From the NCBI GenBank assembly GCA_034432795.1, contig DAOUBF010000010.1, positions 1 through 64,000 of the forward strand: a stretch of DNA of 64,000 nucleotides. The letters run 5' to 3'. Position numbers and translations under genes: made by a program. Source of the DNA: DAOUBF01 sp034432795 (GTDB lineage Bacteria > Chloroflexota > Anaerolineae > DSLN01). The notes under the pieces are model-generated. The model was not told where the DNA came from, did not search any database, and worked only from the letters and a program-made list of their open reading frames with translations. Position 1 is the first letter of the stretch; each line of letters starts with the position of its first letter. This document shows, piece after piece, positions 16,401-24,167 of this stretch.

Positions 16401-18112
16401 TTCTCCCCTGTCTCTTCGCCCCCCACTCGTCTGACCGCCTCCGGTAAATATTCAGCGACATCGCGGGCGGTCATACCCGCTGTGCCTTTGGCCCGGCGCG
16501 CCAGTTCGCCCGCCAGCCCGTGAAGGTAAGCGCCGCAGACCGCCGCCTCAAACGCGCCCAGGCCCTGGGCACGCAGGCCCACAATCGCGCCCGCGAGCAC
16601 GTCCCCCGTCCCTGCCGTCGCCAGGCCGGGGTTGGCGAAAGGCTGCACCATCGTGCGTCCGTCAGGGGCGGCCACGACCGTGAAGGCGCCTTTGAGTACG
16701 ACCACGTGCCCCCATTCTGCCGCCATGCGCTGGGCCGTGCCAATGCGGTCGCGCTGGATCTCGGCTTTATCGGCCTTCATCAAGCGGGCCATCTCACCAG
16801 GGTGGGGCGTCAGGATGGTATCAGGTGGGAGGCGCCTGGGCCAGTCCTCCATCTCCGCCAGCAGGTTTAGCCCATCCGCGTCCACGACCAGCGGCGGCAG
16901 CTTCAGCGGGGGCTGCGCGGCGGGCGGCTCCTCCGGGGCGACGCGGAAGCCGATAGGCGGCTTCCTGCCGGGGTGCTCCGGGCTGCCGAATAGGCTCTCC
17001 AGCAGTTCAGCGGTGGGCTTCTCGCGGCCCAGACCGGGGCCGACCAGCATAGCCTGATAGCCGATGGCCTGTTCGGACAGGATTTTTAGCGCATCCGGGG
17101 CGAGCACACCCATATCGTGTGGAAGCAGCAGAAAGGTCGCTTCGGGCACGAGGGAGGCCACGACCGGATGGATCATCCCCGGCAGGGCCAGCGTCACCAG
17201 GCCGGTGCCGACGCGATAGGCGCCGCTGGCCGCCAGGGCCACCGCGCCGGTGTAGTTGGCCGAACCGGCCACAATCAGTGCCTTGCCGAAGGTGGCCTTG
17301 TTGGCGTCCAGCGGGCGCGGGGGCAACCAGGCGCGGACCTGCTCCGCTGTAGCCAGTTCCAGCCTGACCGCCTCCATCTCGGCCAGCCCTGGCGGCACGC
17401 CGATGTCGGCGATGAGCAACTGGCCCACGGCGGCGGCGCCGGGGAAGCGGAAATGGCCCACCTTGGGCGCAGCAAAGGTCACAGTCAGATCGGCGGGCAG
17501 GGCCGCCGGGTCCAATTCGCCCGTGTCGTAGTTCAGCCCGGTGGGGCCATCCACCGCCACGATGAGGACGGGCAGGCTAGGGGGCGGGGGCAGGGTGGGA
17601 TCGGTCAACGGTCGGCCCTGTGCCTCAGCGCCATACTTGCGCACCTCGGCCCGGTCCTTCAGGCTGCGCTTGACCTGGGTGAGCAGTTGGGCCAGATCGC
17701 CCTCCAGGGGGCGGGTCGTGCCCGTGCCCAGGAGGGCATCCACGATCACGTCGGCGTGGGTCACAAGCTGGTGGAGGACGCGCCAGCGCTGGTCGTTTTG
17801 CGCGTCGGCGATGAACAGGCCCATCTCGCGGACGCGGCGGAAGTTCTCATCGTCCTCACGGCGCGGTTTGAGCAGGTAGAAGGCGACCTGGGCGCCGGCC
17901 TCGGCCAGCGCACGCCCCGCCACCAGCCCGTCACCGCCGTTATTGCCGGGGCCGACCAGGACGGTGATGCGCTTGCCCTTCACGTCCATGCGATCGCGGA
18001 TAGCGCGGGCCACGGCCTGACCGGCATGCTCCATCATCTGGGCGTAGGAGGTGCCGGCGGCGTCGGTGGCCGCCTCAATCTGGCGCATTTCGGCAACGGT
18101 GACGATCTTCAT
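16394..18112 (-). CDS. nnrD: Bifunctional NAD(P)HX epimerase/dehydratase
   Basis: 572 residues. The N-terminal YjeF_N half (1 to about 240) carries the epimerase (MKIVTVAEMRQIEAATDAAG, VLVGPGNNGGDGLVAGRAL, VDALLGTGTTRPLEG). The C-terminal half (about 265-560) is the ADP/ATP-dependent dehydratase of ribokinase-like fold (GPGLGREKP, LTPHPGEMARL, ATAGTGDVLAGAI). Together they repair hydrated NADH and NADPH. Length is slightly above the usual 500-520 because of inserts near 160 and 370-400. It follows the 18134-18757 gene by 21 bp, probably as one transcript. Confidence 0.93.
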   Translation of the reverse strand: MKIVTVAEMRQIEAATDAAGTSYAQMMEHAGQAVARAIRDRMDVKGKRITVLVGPGNNGGDGLVAGRALAEAGAQVAFYLLKPRREDDENFRRVREMGLFIADAQNDQRWRVLHQLVTHADVIVDALLGTGTTRPLEGDLAQLLTQVKRSLKDRAEVRKYGAEAQGRPLTDPTLPPPPSLPVLIVAVDGPTGLNYDTGELDPAALPADLTVTFAAPKVGHFRFPGAAAVGQLLIADIGVPPGLAEMEAVRLELATAEQVRAWLPPRPLDANKATFGKALIVAGSANYTGAVALAASGAYRVGTGLVTLALPGMIHPVVASLVPEATFLLLPHDMGVLAPDALKILSEQAIGYQAMLVGPGLGREKPTAELLESLFGSPEHPGRKPPIGFRVAPEEPPAAQPPLKLPPLVVDADGLNLLAEMEDWPRRLPPDTILTPHPGEMARLMKADKAEIQRDRIGTAQRMAAEWGHVVVLKGAFTVVAAPDGRTMVQPFANPGLATAGTGDVLAGAIVGLRAQGLGAFEAAVCGAYLHGLAGELARRAKGTAGMTARDVAEYLPEAVRRVGGEETGEKR

Positions 18113-18133
18113 AGTCTTATCTATTTCCGTTAT

Positions 18134-18757
18134 CTATTTCCCCAGGCGTAGGGGCGGTGCGTCCTCGTGCAGGATGACACGTTCGCGGCCACTGCCCCAG
18201 CCCAGGGGCATCTCTTGAACGAGCTTCTCAATCTTCCAGCGGCGGTCATCCCGGTCATAGGCCATGAGATAGACGAGGGCCTGGTCCTCCAGCCGCTCGG
18301 TGACGACCGGGCGACGCAGCCAGTAGTTAAGCAGGAGGGCACGGCGGCGGGTCTGCTGGTCAATCACCAGGCAGCGCAGGCCATCGCCGGAAAAGCAGCG
18401 CACGGTCAGTCGGTGCTGAGCCTCCACGCGCCCGGCCAGGCGCGGGCCGCGTGCCTGCACCAGCGCGGCCAGGTGGCGGGTTTCGCTGCGCAGGTATGGC
18501 CCGCTGAAGAACTGGGGCATTTCGGCGGCCCGCCGCGCCCAGTCCGTCACGGTCTCCGCCGACCAGGTCCAGGCGGCCAGGTAGTCACGGCGCACCTGGC
18601 GCACGACTGCCGGGGGCGCCATCCATTCGGCGCGACCGCGCACGCCGGGGTGCTGGCGCACCAGCGCGTCTGACCAGCCGACGGCGCGGGGGCGCGTCGC
18701 CCAGGCACCGACGAGCAGGATAACCAGGATGGCGATGAGCACGAACTCCGGCGTCAT
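18134..18757 (-). CDS. Single-span membrane protein of unknown function
   Basis: 207 residues with one N-terminal membrane helix (EFVLIAILVILLVGAWATRP) and a soluble domain rich in Arg and Trp. The C-terminal half (RLTVRCFSGDGLRCLVIDQQ to DDRRWKIEKLVQEMP) has a beta pattern resembling NTF2/Tim44-like folds, without diagnostic residues. Located directly before nnrD on the same strand. I do not recognise a family. Confidence 0.6.
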   Translation of the reverse strand: MTPEFVLIAILVILLVGAWATRPRAVGWSDALVRQHPGVRGRAEWMAPPAVVRQVRRDYLAAWTWSAETVTDWARRAAEMPQFFSGPYLRSETRHLAALVQARGPRLAGRVEAQHRLTVRCFSGDGLRCLVIDQQTRRRALLLNYWLRRPVVTERLEDQALVYLMAYDRDDRRWKIEKLVQEMPLGWGSGRERVILHEDAPPLRLGK

Positions 18758-18947
18758 GGCGTGTCGCTTTGCACTCGCTTATCCAGTTTCCCCTTCCCCC
18801 CGTGTGAGAGCGGGCTAAGGTGGGGGCGAACAGGCTCGTTACCGAGCTATTATAGTGCAGGAGGGGAGGCGAAGGCAAAACAAAACGGCCCTGCGACTGC
18901 GCCAGCCCCAGAGCCGTAGAGAGCGGGGGGAGCCACGATGAGACCGG

Positions 18948-19370
18948 CTATTTATCGGCGTTGGCGGTAGCATTGGCGGCAGGCTCGGACTCGGCCAGGA
19001 CGTTGGCGACGCTGCGTCGCAGCTCCGCTGGCGTGAACGGCTTGGTGATGTAATCGTCCACTTTAGCGACATGCAGGCCGAAGGTGCGTTCGGCGCGGCT
19101 GGCGAGCGCGGTGACGACGATCACCGGGATGTCACGCAGTTGCTCATCGGCCTTCATACGCCGGTAGACCTCCCAGCCGTGCACGTCGGGCATCATCAGG
19201 TCCAGCAACACCAGGTCGGGATGAAGCTGACGCACGGTTTCTAATCCCACCAGCCCGCCTAAAGCCCCCACCAGATTCACATCGCTATCTTGAAGCACCA
19301 GACGCAGCAGATCAATGATCTCCGAGTCGTCTTCAATACACACCACAGTCTTCTTCTTCCTCGCAGGCAT
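18948..19370 (-). CDS. Single-domain response regulator
   Basis: 140 residues from the ATG at 19370 (MPARKKKTVVCIEDD), chosen for its GAGAGGAGA site. One CheY-like receiver domain: acidic pair EDDSE, phosphorylation Asp in LVLLDLMMPDVHGWEV, Thr in VIVVTALAS, Lys in DDYITKPFTP. A short Ala-rich tail follows. There is no output domain, so it probably works through protein contacts; no kinase is adjacent. Its own promoter is at 19402-19431. Confidence 0.9.
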   Translation of the reverse strand: MPARKKKTVVCIEDDSEIIDLLRLVLQDSDVNLVGALGGLVGLETVRQLHPDLVLLDLMMPDVHGWEVYRRMKADEQLRDIPVIVVTALASRAERTFGLHVAKVDDYITKPFTPAELRRSVANVLAESEPAANATANADK

Positions 19371-19401
19371 GGCGTCTCTCCTCTCTCGCTGATCCTGTGC
19401 C

Positions 19402-19431
19402 ATTATACTGCTTTTGTGCCTGATAAGACAA
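19402..19431 (-). promoter_or_regulatory. Promoter of the response regulator gene
   Basis: On the minus strand TTGTCT (19431-19426), an 18-bp spacer and TATAAT (19407-19402). The ATG at 19370 lies about 30 bp downstream. Confidence 0.6.
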
Positions 19432-19507
19432 TCAATAGATGGTTCAGAAATGGTTAATCAAAGGTTTGGCCGGACCCATCGCGTGGTGGGGGCACAATCC
19501 AGGCGCA

Positions 19508-19580
19508 TGCCCCTGGCAGGACTTGAACCTGCAACCAACCGCTTAGAAGGCGGCTGCTCTGTCCGTTGAGCTACAGGGGC
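19508..19580 (-). tRNA. tRNA-Arg(TCT)
   Basis: Cloverleaf on the minus strand: acceptor GCCCCTG pairs with CAGGGGC, anticodon loop CTTCTAA gives TCT, T-loop GTTCAAGTC. Discriminator base A; CCA is not encoded. A consensus promoter lies just upstream at 19594-19622. Confidence 0.95.
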
Positions 19581-19593
19581 AACCATCCACCTG

Positions 19594-19622
19594 ATTCTAA
19601 CCCAAGCAGTGCTCTATGTCAA
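19594..19622 (-). promoter_or_regulatory. Promoter of tRNA-Arg
   Basis: Minus strand TTGACA (19622-19617), 17-bp spacer, TAGAAT (19599-19594). The tRNA begins 14 bp downstream. Confidence 0.75.
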
Positions 19623-19648
19623 CTGGAATGGTGATCACCAGATGCCTC

Positions 19649-19677
19649 TTGACAGCGGTGATATACAGGGGTATACT
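19649..19677 (+). promoter_or_regulatory. Promoter upstream of tRNA-Gly(CCC)
   Basis: TTGACA (19649-19654), 17 bp, TATACT (19672-19677); an overlapping TATAAT follows at 19677-19682. It points at the tRNA 110 bp downstream. Confidence 0.65.
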
Positions 19678-19789
19678 ATAATCGGTTGGGTAGACGGGTG
19701 TGATGCCATCTCTCGGCGTCACTGCACATAAAGCAGAACGTGAGCGGTGCCACCTGGCCCTCTGGCCGGGTGGTGGATTGCAACGACAG

Positions 19790-19861
19790 GCGGGTGTAGC
19801 GCAGCGGTAGCGCAACTGCTTCCCAAGCAGTGAGTCGCGGGTTCGAATCCCGTCACCCGCT
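19790..19861 (+). tRNA. tRNA-Gly(CCC)
   Basis: Acceptor GCGGGTG pairs with CACCCGC; anticodon stem ACTGC/GCAGT with loop TTCCCAA gives CCC; T-arm CGGGTTCGAATCCCG. CCA not encoded. The ORFs that overlap it are tRNA shadows. Confidence 0.95.
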
Positions 19862-19896
19862 CCTGGTCTGGATACAGCCGCACATGGTTGACACAT

Positions 19897-19937
19897 GGCC
19901 TCGCCCTGGCATCAACGGGCGGGGCCGTGTTGCTTTT
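19897..19937 (+). terminator. Rho-independent terminator after tRNA-Gly
   Basis: GGCCTCGCCC (19897-19906), 10-nt loop, GGGCGGGGCC (19917-19926), then GTGTTGCTTTTGCT. One G-T wobble in the stem. Fits termination of the tRNA-Gly transcript. The rest of 19862-20161 holds only the KTSC promoter. Confidence 0.6.
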
Positions 19938-20096
19938 GCTCTCGGGTTTCACCGCCTACGCTATCCACACTGGCTTGGGCGTCGGGGTGCATATGCAATT
20001 TTTCACGCCTATCCGCTTTGTACGGCATGCGTCAGCTTGGAGAAAGCATTCTGAAGTAGAGAGGTCTTTGCGCCTCCAGCGCGCGGCTCCAGCCCA

Positions 20097-20125
20097 TTGC
20101 AGAAGTAGCACTCCAACTGTATAAT
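20097..20125 (+). promoter_or_regulatory. Promoter of the KTSC-domain gene
   Basis: TTGCAG (20097-20102), 17-bp spacer, perfect TATAAT (20120-20125). The ATG of the KTSC gene is 37 bp further on, with AAGAGGATG before it. Confidence 0.65.
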
Positions 20126-20161
20126 TCTAATGTGTATATGTTATGTTAAGAGGATGATTCC

Positions 20162-20395
20162 ATGAAGCGCACCGAAGTAGAGTCCAGCATGATCCACTCG
20201 GTGGGTTACGACCCCGACGCGCGCGTGCTGGAGATTGAGTTCAACTCTGGCCAGGCCTACCAGTATTTTGATGTGCCCTCGGAGGAATACGAGGGGCTGA
20301 TGCAGGCCGAGTCGCACGGTCGCTATTTCCTGGCAAACATCCGCGATGTATATGGCTACAGGCGCGTCAGCCGATCGCGGCGTTGCCAAGCATAG
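20162..20395 (+). CDS. KTSC domain-containing protein
   Basis: 77 residues. The whole protein fits the small KTSC domain: VESSMIHSVGYDPDARVLEIEF, then YQYFDVPSEEYEGLMQAESH, then YFLANIRDVYGYRR. In larger proteins the domain occurs at the end of lysyl-tRNA-synthetase-like and phage proteins; alone its role is unknown. Its place between tRNA genes may be chance. AAGAGGATGATTCC precedes the start. Confidence 0.85.
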   Translation: MKRTEVESSMIHSVGYDPDARVLEIEFNSGQAYQYFDVPSEEYEGLMQAESHGRYFLANIRDVYGYRRVSRSRRCQA

Positions 20396-20439
20396 GACCT
20401 TTGGCCAGAGATAGCCTGCTATACATTAGCGGGCGACAA

Positions 20440-20469
20440 AAGAAAAGCCAGCGGCCGGGCCGCTGGCTT
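20440..20469 (-). terminator. Rho-independent terminator of the tRNA operon
   Basis: AAGCCAGCGGC / GCCGCTGGCTT with a 3-nt loop, followed on the minus strand by TTTTCTTTTG. It stands 14 bp after the last tRNA of the minus-strand trio. Confidence 0.88.
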
Positions 20470-20482
20470 GGACACCCCCAGG

Positions 20483-20555
20483 TGGATCGGGAGGGATTCG
20501 AACCCCCAACCCAGGCGTTATGAGCGCCCCGCTCTGACCGTTGAGCTACCGATCC
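20483..20555 (-). tRNA. tRNA with CAT anticodon (elongator Met or Ile2)
   Basis: Acceptor GGATCGG pairs with CCGATCC; anticodon loop CTCATAA; T-arm GGGGGTTCGAATCCCTC. The first pair is G-C, so it is not the initiator tRNA. Whether it is elongator Met or lysidine-modified Ile cannot be told by eye. The CCA end is not encoded. Confidence 0.9.
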
Positions 20556-20558
20556 GAG

Positions 20559-20630
<72 letters not shown>

Positions 20631-20633
20631 CTG

Positions 20634-20707
20634 TCGGGGCGAGCGGACTTGAACCGCTGACCTCGTGATCCCAATTCACGCGCGCTGCCGGGCTGCGCCA
20701 CGCCCCG
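20634..20707 (-). tRNA. tRNA-Pro(TGG)
   Basis: Acceptor CGGGGCG pairs with CGCCCCG; anticodon loop ATTGGGA gives TGG; T-arm AGCGGTTCAAGTCCGCT. First gene of the Pro-Gly-CAT tRNA operon. Confidence 0.95.
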
Positions 20708-20718
20708 TGCTGTATGAT

Positions 20719-20747
20719 ATTGTACTTCCCCTTTCCGCTGGCGTCAA
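20719..20747 (-). promoter_or_regulatory. Promoter of the Pro-Gly-CAT tRNA operon
   Basis: Minus strand TTGACG (20747-20742), 17-bp spacer, TACAAT (20724-20719), 12 bp before the first tRNA. Confidence 0.75.
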
Positions 20748-20820
20748 GCCCCCTATACCCGGCTGCAGCCGGGTTGCATTTCCGCCCGGTACCGGGATTG
20801 ATCTCGGTCTATGGCGCTTT

Positions 20821-21621
20821 TTACACGCCACGCTGGCTGAGCAGGATGGTAATGGCGGCAATCAGGATGATCAGCAGAAGAATCAACACCACCAGTCCCC
20901 GCAGGGACAGACCCGGTTCGGCTTCAGCTTCGGCCCCGCCCTCATCCGGAAGCACAAAGCCCTCCGGGATCGGCGGGGGCACAAAGGGCGCGGCCTCAGC
21001 TGGGGGAGCGGCCTCTGCCGCCGCTGGCGCTTCAGGCGCAGCTTCCTCCCCGGCTTCGGGTGGCTGAGCCTCTTCTATGAGGACTTCTCCTGCCTTGGAT
21101 ACCGCTTCAGGGGCGACAGGGAGCGCCGCCTCAAGCGGAGGAGGTTCTATTTCGGCCACGCCTTCCATCTCGCCAGCCGCCACGGGCGCGACTGGCGGGG
21201 GAGGGGCTTCGTTAGCGCCTGCTTCAGGGGACACAGCCTCCGCCGGTTCCACCTGGGCCTGTGGCTGCACCTCGCCGGCTGGCTCAGCGGGATGGGGTTC
21301 GTGTTCTGGGGGCACGGAAGGTGGAGCGGCAGGGGCCAGGGGCAGCAATGTCACCCCCTTGCTCAGGAGCAACTCAACCCCCCGACGGGCGCGTTCATTA
21401 TTCGGGTTGATCGCCAGCACCTGGCGTAGGCACAGCAGGCGCTCCGAGTCCTGTTCTACCGCACCGCTCAGCCAGAGCCAGGCCTCCTCGTTATGCGGGT
21501 CCTGGCGCAGCAGATGTGCCAGGATCGCTCTGGCCTGCTTGCGCCGACCGGCCTTCAGCGCGGCAATGGCCTGTTGCAACGCGTTCTCCGCCACCGTACC
21601 TCGCAGGGATGGAATAGGCAT
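20821..21621 (-). CDS. TPR-like protein with C-terminal membrane anchor
   Basis: 266 residues from the ATG at 21621 (MPIPSLRGTVAENALQQ); an in-frame start at 21744 would add 41 residues unlike the family. The N-terminal 90 residues are tetratricopeptide-like (AIAALKAGRRKQARAILAHL, NEEAWLWLSGAVE, VLAINPNNERARRGVELL). Then comes about 130 residues rich in Pro, Ala and Glu, and a single helix at the extreme C-terminus (LVVLILLLIILIAAITILL). It is tail-anchored with the TPR on the cytoplasmic side. It follows the ATP-grasp genes after about 200 bp. No ribosome site is obvious. Confidence 0.75.
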   Translation of the reverse strand: MPIPSLRGTVAENALQQAIAALKAGRRKQARAILAHLLRQDPHNEEAWLWLSGAVEQDSERLLCLRQVLAINPNNERARRGVELLLSKGVTLLPLAPAAPPSVPPEHEPHPAEPAGEVQPQAQVEPAEAVSPEAGANEAPPPPVAPVAAGEMEGVAEIEPPPLEAALPVAPEAVSKAGEVLIEEAQPPEAGEEAAPEAPAAAEAAPPAEAAPFVPPPIPEGFVLPDEGGAEAEAEPGLSLRGLVVLILLLIILIAAITILLSQRGV

Positions 21622-21823
21622 ATGGTACAACAGGTTGCCTGAATAGAGCAAGTCGTTTACATAGTCCTCAGTGGAAAGGGCACTCTGCCCCCTCTCAGGA
21701 GCAGCAGGCCAGTGGGCGGCTGGGAGCAGAAGCCTGTAGGGCAACTCCCCACAAGGGAGCTTGAGGGATAGATTGAGCGGAACGCATCGGGTTTGCAGGT
21801 CGTCCAGACCTCGTAGGTCGCCG

Positions 21824-22969
21824 TCACCTGACCCCCTGTCCCGGCCTCAAGGACGACGGACGATGGACAACGGACGACAGATGACCAGGCCGGTATTGAA
21901 CATATGAAGCGGGTTGCTGCTGCCACGCCAGATGCCTGCGTCGCCAGGCCAGCCTCACGATGCGTTCGGCCATCTCGGCATAGCCGTAGCCAGCCACGCG
22001 AGCCGCATTAAAGAAGCCCGCGTCCGGCGCCAGGCACGGGTTCGGGTTGACCTCCAGGACGTAGGGGACACCATCCGCGACGCGCAGGTCCACGCGGGCG
22101 TAGTCGCGGCAGCCGGTGGCGCGATAGGCGCGCAGGGCCACCTCGCGGATGCGTGCCGCCAGTTCCCGCTCCACAGGCGCCGGACAGAGCACCGGCATGG
22201 TGTAGTATTCCACAGCCTGCGGGTTCCACTTGGCATCGTAATGGCAAACGCGCTGATAGGGGTCCGTCCAATAGGAGAAATCCAGCTCCGATAGGGGCAG
22301 GACGTGCAGCGTGCCGTTGCCCCAGATGCCCACGTTGAACTCGCGCCCCGGAATAAAAGCCTCCACCAGCGCAGGCTGCTGGTAGGTGCGCAGGATATAG
22401 TCCACGCGCTCGCGCAACTGCCTGGGTGTGTGCACCACCGAGTCGCGGCTGATCCCATGGCTGGCGTCCTCGGCCAGCGGTTTTACGATGGCGGGCAAAA
22501 GGTCGGGGTTCAAGGGATCGGTGGGTTGATAGAACACCTGATAGGGCGCGGTGGGCACGCCACGCTGCGCCAATAAGGCCTTCGTCTGGGCCTTGTTCAG
22601 GCAGGTGGCGATGGTCGGGCCAGATGAACCTGTATAGTGGAAGCCCCATTGGTCCAGGGTCGCCGGGACCTTAGGCTCATCCTCAGAACGCCCTCCCAGG
22701 CTTTCGCACAGATTGAACACAAGCACGTCATGAGGATCATAGCCCTCCAACACCGCGCCTATGTCCTCCCACACCGGCGCCATGATGACGCGATGGCCCG
22801 CTGCGCGCAGGGCCGCCGCGATGGCCTGCGCTGTCTGGATGACTTCCTGCTCGGCGAGGAGATCGTGGGCTTCGCCGCGGACGACGCGCTCAACGGTATT
22901 ATAAATGACCAGGATATAGCCGGGAGGTTCCTCGGCATCGTCTTGGGAGAGGAGATGCGCCCCGGTCAT
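21824..22969 (-). CDS. ATP-grasp ligase, D-Ala-D-Ala-ligase-like (second)
   Basis: 381 residues with the D-alanine-D-alanine ligase layout: an N-terminal Rossmann-like part (VLVFNLCESLGGRSEDE), the central ATP-grasp (TGSSGPTIATCLNKAQTKALL, PAIVKPLAEDASHGIS, QPALVEAFIPGREFNVGIWG) and Mg-binding residues in DLRVADGVPYVLEVNPNPCL. It should join a carboxylate to an amine, but the substrate is not deducible. The last 20 or so residues (LSSVVHRPSSLRPGQ) come from the dispersed GACGACGG repeat read in antisense, an acquired tail. GGGGAGAAGACA precedes the ATG, 21 bp after the first ATP-grasp gene. Confidence 0.85.
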   Translation of the reverse strand: MTGAHLLSQDDAEEPPGYILVIYNTVERVVRGEAHDLLAEQEVIQTAQAIAAALRAAGHRVIMAPVWEDIGAVLEGYDPHDVLVFNLCESLGGRSEDEPKVPATLDQWGFHYTGSSGPTIATCLNKAQTKALLAQRGVPTAPYQVFYQPTDPLNPDLLPAIVKPLAEDASHGISRDSVVHTPRQLRERVDYILRTYQQPALVEAFIPGREFNVGIWGNGTLHVLPLSELDFSYWTDPYQRVCHYDAKWNPQAVEYYTMPVLCPAPVERELAARIREVALRAYRATGCRDYARVDLRVADGVPYVLEVNPNPCLAPDAGFFNAARVAGYGYAEMAERIVRLAWRRRHLAWQQQPASYVQYRPGHLSSVVHRPSSLRPGQGVR

Positions 22970-22990
22970 TGTCTTCTCCCCCCGCTTACG

Positions 22991-24166
22991 CTAGCGGTAT
23001 GTCCAGGCTGTGGCCCCATCGCCCGGCGCCCGGCGCAGGCTACGCCTGGCGGGGACGGTGGGTTGGAGTTGATAGCGGTGCGCCGCCACATTCAGGATGG
23101 TGTTCACCAGCAGGGTGTACTCCATCCCATCGGCCCTGGCGATCATCACCAGGTCGCTGTAGCCCGGCGACAGGCCCGGCAGCGTGTTGATCTCCAGGAT
23201 GTAGGGCCGGCCGTCGGCTTCATCCAGGCGGAAGTCCACCCGGCTGACGTCCAGGCCGCCGATGGCCTGGAAGGCCGCCAGCGCCAGGCGTTGCAGTTCG
23301 CGTGTCGTCTCCAGGGGCAGGTCCGCCGGGCAGATATAGTTCGGCCAGGTGGGCAGATCGGCCTTGATGTAGGAGGTGTACAGGCCCAACTGGTCAGGCG
23401 GGCAGGGGCTGAGGTCAATCTCCATCGGCGGGAAGACATGCACGCCTTCGGCGTCCCAGCCCAGGTCGGTGGCCCAACCGCCGGGGGGCCTCAGGTCGTA
23501 GTCGCTGCCGATGTTCCCAATCAGGCCGACGGTGAGTTCGCGCCCCTGGATGAAGCGCTCCACCAGCGCCTCCTGGCGATAGGTCTTGATCACCCAGGCC
23601 ACCTGCTGGCGCAATTCATCCTCGTTGTGCACGATAGACTGGGGCGTGACGCCCATGCCGGTGCCCTCGCGGTTGGGCTTGACGAACAGCGGGTAGCGCA
23701 GGGCGGGGTGGACAGGCTCATCGGCGCGCCTGAACACCTGGAAGGGTGCGGTGGGCAGGCCATAGCTCATCAGCACGCGCTTGGTCATGGCCTTATCCAG
23801 TGAGATGGCCTGGGCCAGCACCTTAGAGCCGGTGTAGGGGATGCCCAGCATCTCCAGGAGCGCAGGCACCTGCGCCTCGCGGCTGTCGCCGCGATGCCCC
23901 TCGCAGATATTGAAGGCAATGTCCACAGCCGTGCGCTTCAGGCGCGACACCAGGCGCACGTCGCCCTCCATCGGATAGACGATGTGGCCGCCAGCGCGTA
24001 GCGCCCGCTCCAGCGCCTCCACCGTCTTCTCCGAGTCCAGATCGGCCCACTGATCCGCCGGCCCGTCGGCCAGATGAGGGGCGTTCTTCTTGAGGTTGTA
24101 GAGAAGGGCCACCCGGTAGCCGACCTTCAATCGCGGGGCAGCAACGAACGATGGAGAGGCCACCAT
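22991..24166 (-). CDS. ATP-grasp ligase, D-Ala-D-Ala-ligase-like (first)
   Basis: 391 residues, same family as the next gene but divergent. Visible parts: VDIAFNICEGHRGDSREAQVPALLEMLG, TGSKVLAQAISLDKAMTK, YPLFVKPNREGTGMGV, EALVERFIQGRELTVGLIG and the metal-binding end DFRLDEADGRPYILEINTLPGL. The ATG lies one base after the kamA stop (TGAGATGG), a sign of translational coupling. Two tandem ligases behind an aminomutase suggest a short peptide or amide that contains beta-lysine. No Mur genes are nearby, so ordinary cell-wall Ddl function is less likely. Confidence 0.87.
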   Translation of the reverse strand: MVASPSFVAAPRLKVGYRVALLYNLKKNAPHLADGPADQWADLDSEKTVEALERALRAGGHIVYPMEGDVRLVSRLKRTAVDIAFNICEGHRGDSREAQVPALLEMLGIPYTGSKVLAQAISLDKAMTKRVLMSYGLPTAPFQVFRRADEPVHPALRYPLFVKPNREGTGMGVTPQSIVHNEDELRQQVAWVIKTYRQEALVERFIQGRELTVGLIGNIGSDYDLRPPGGWATDLGWDAEGVHVFPPMEIDLSPCPPDQLGLYTSYIKADLPTWPNYICPADLPLETTRELQRLALAAFQAIGGLDVSRVDFRLDEADGRPYILEINTLPGLSPGYSDLVMIARADGMEYTLLVNTILNVAAHRYQLQPTVPARRSLRRAPGDGATAWTYR

Positions 24167-24167
24167 C

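Noticed and set aside
19597..19952. Minus-strand proteins with GDGIRTRDSLLGKQ or ERVTGFEPATHCLGSS
   Set aside because: Classic false proteins read across tRNA-Gly(CCC); the cloverleaf is clear.
20483..20555. Initiator tRNA-fMet
   Set aside because: The first acceptor pair is G-C and the GGG/CCC anticodon-stem block is absent.
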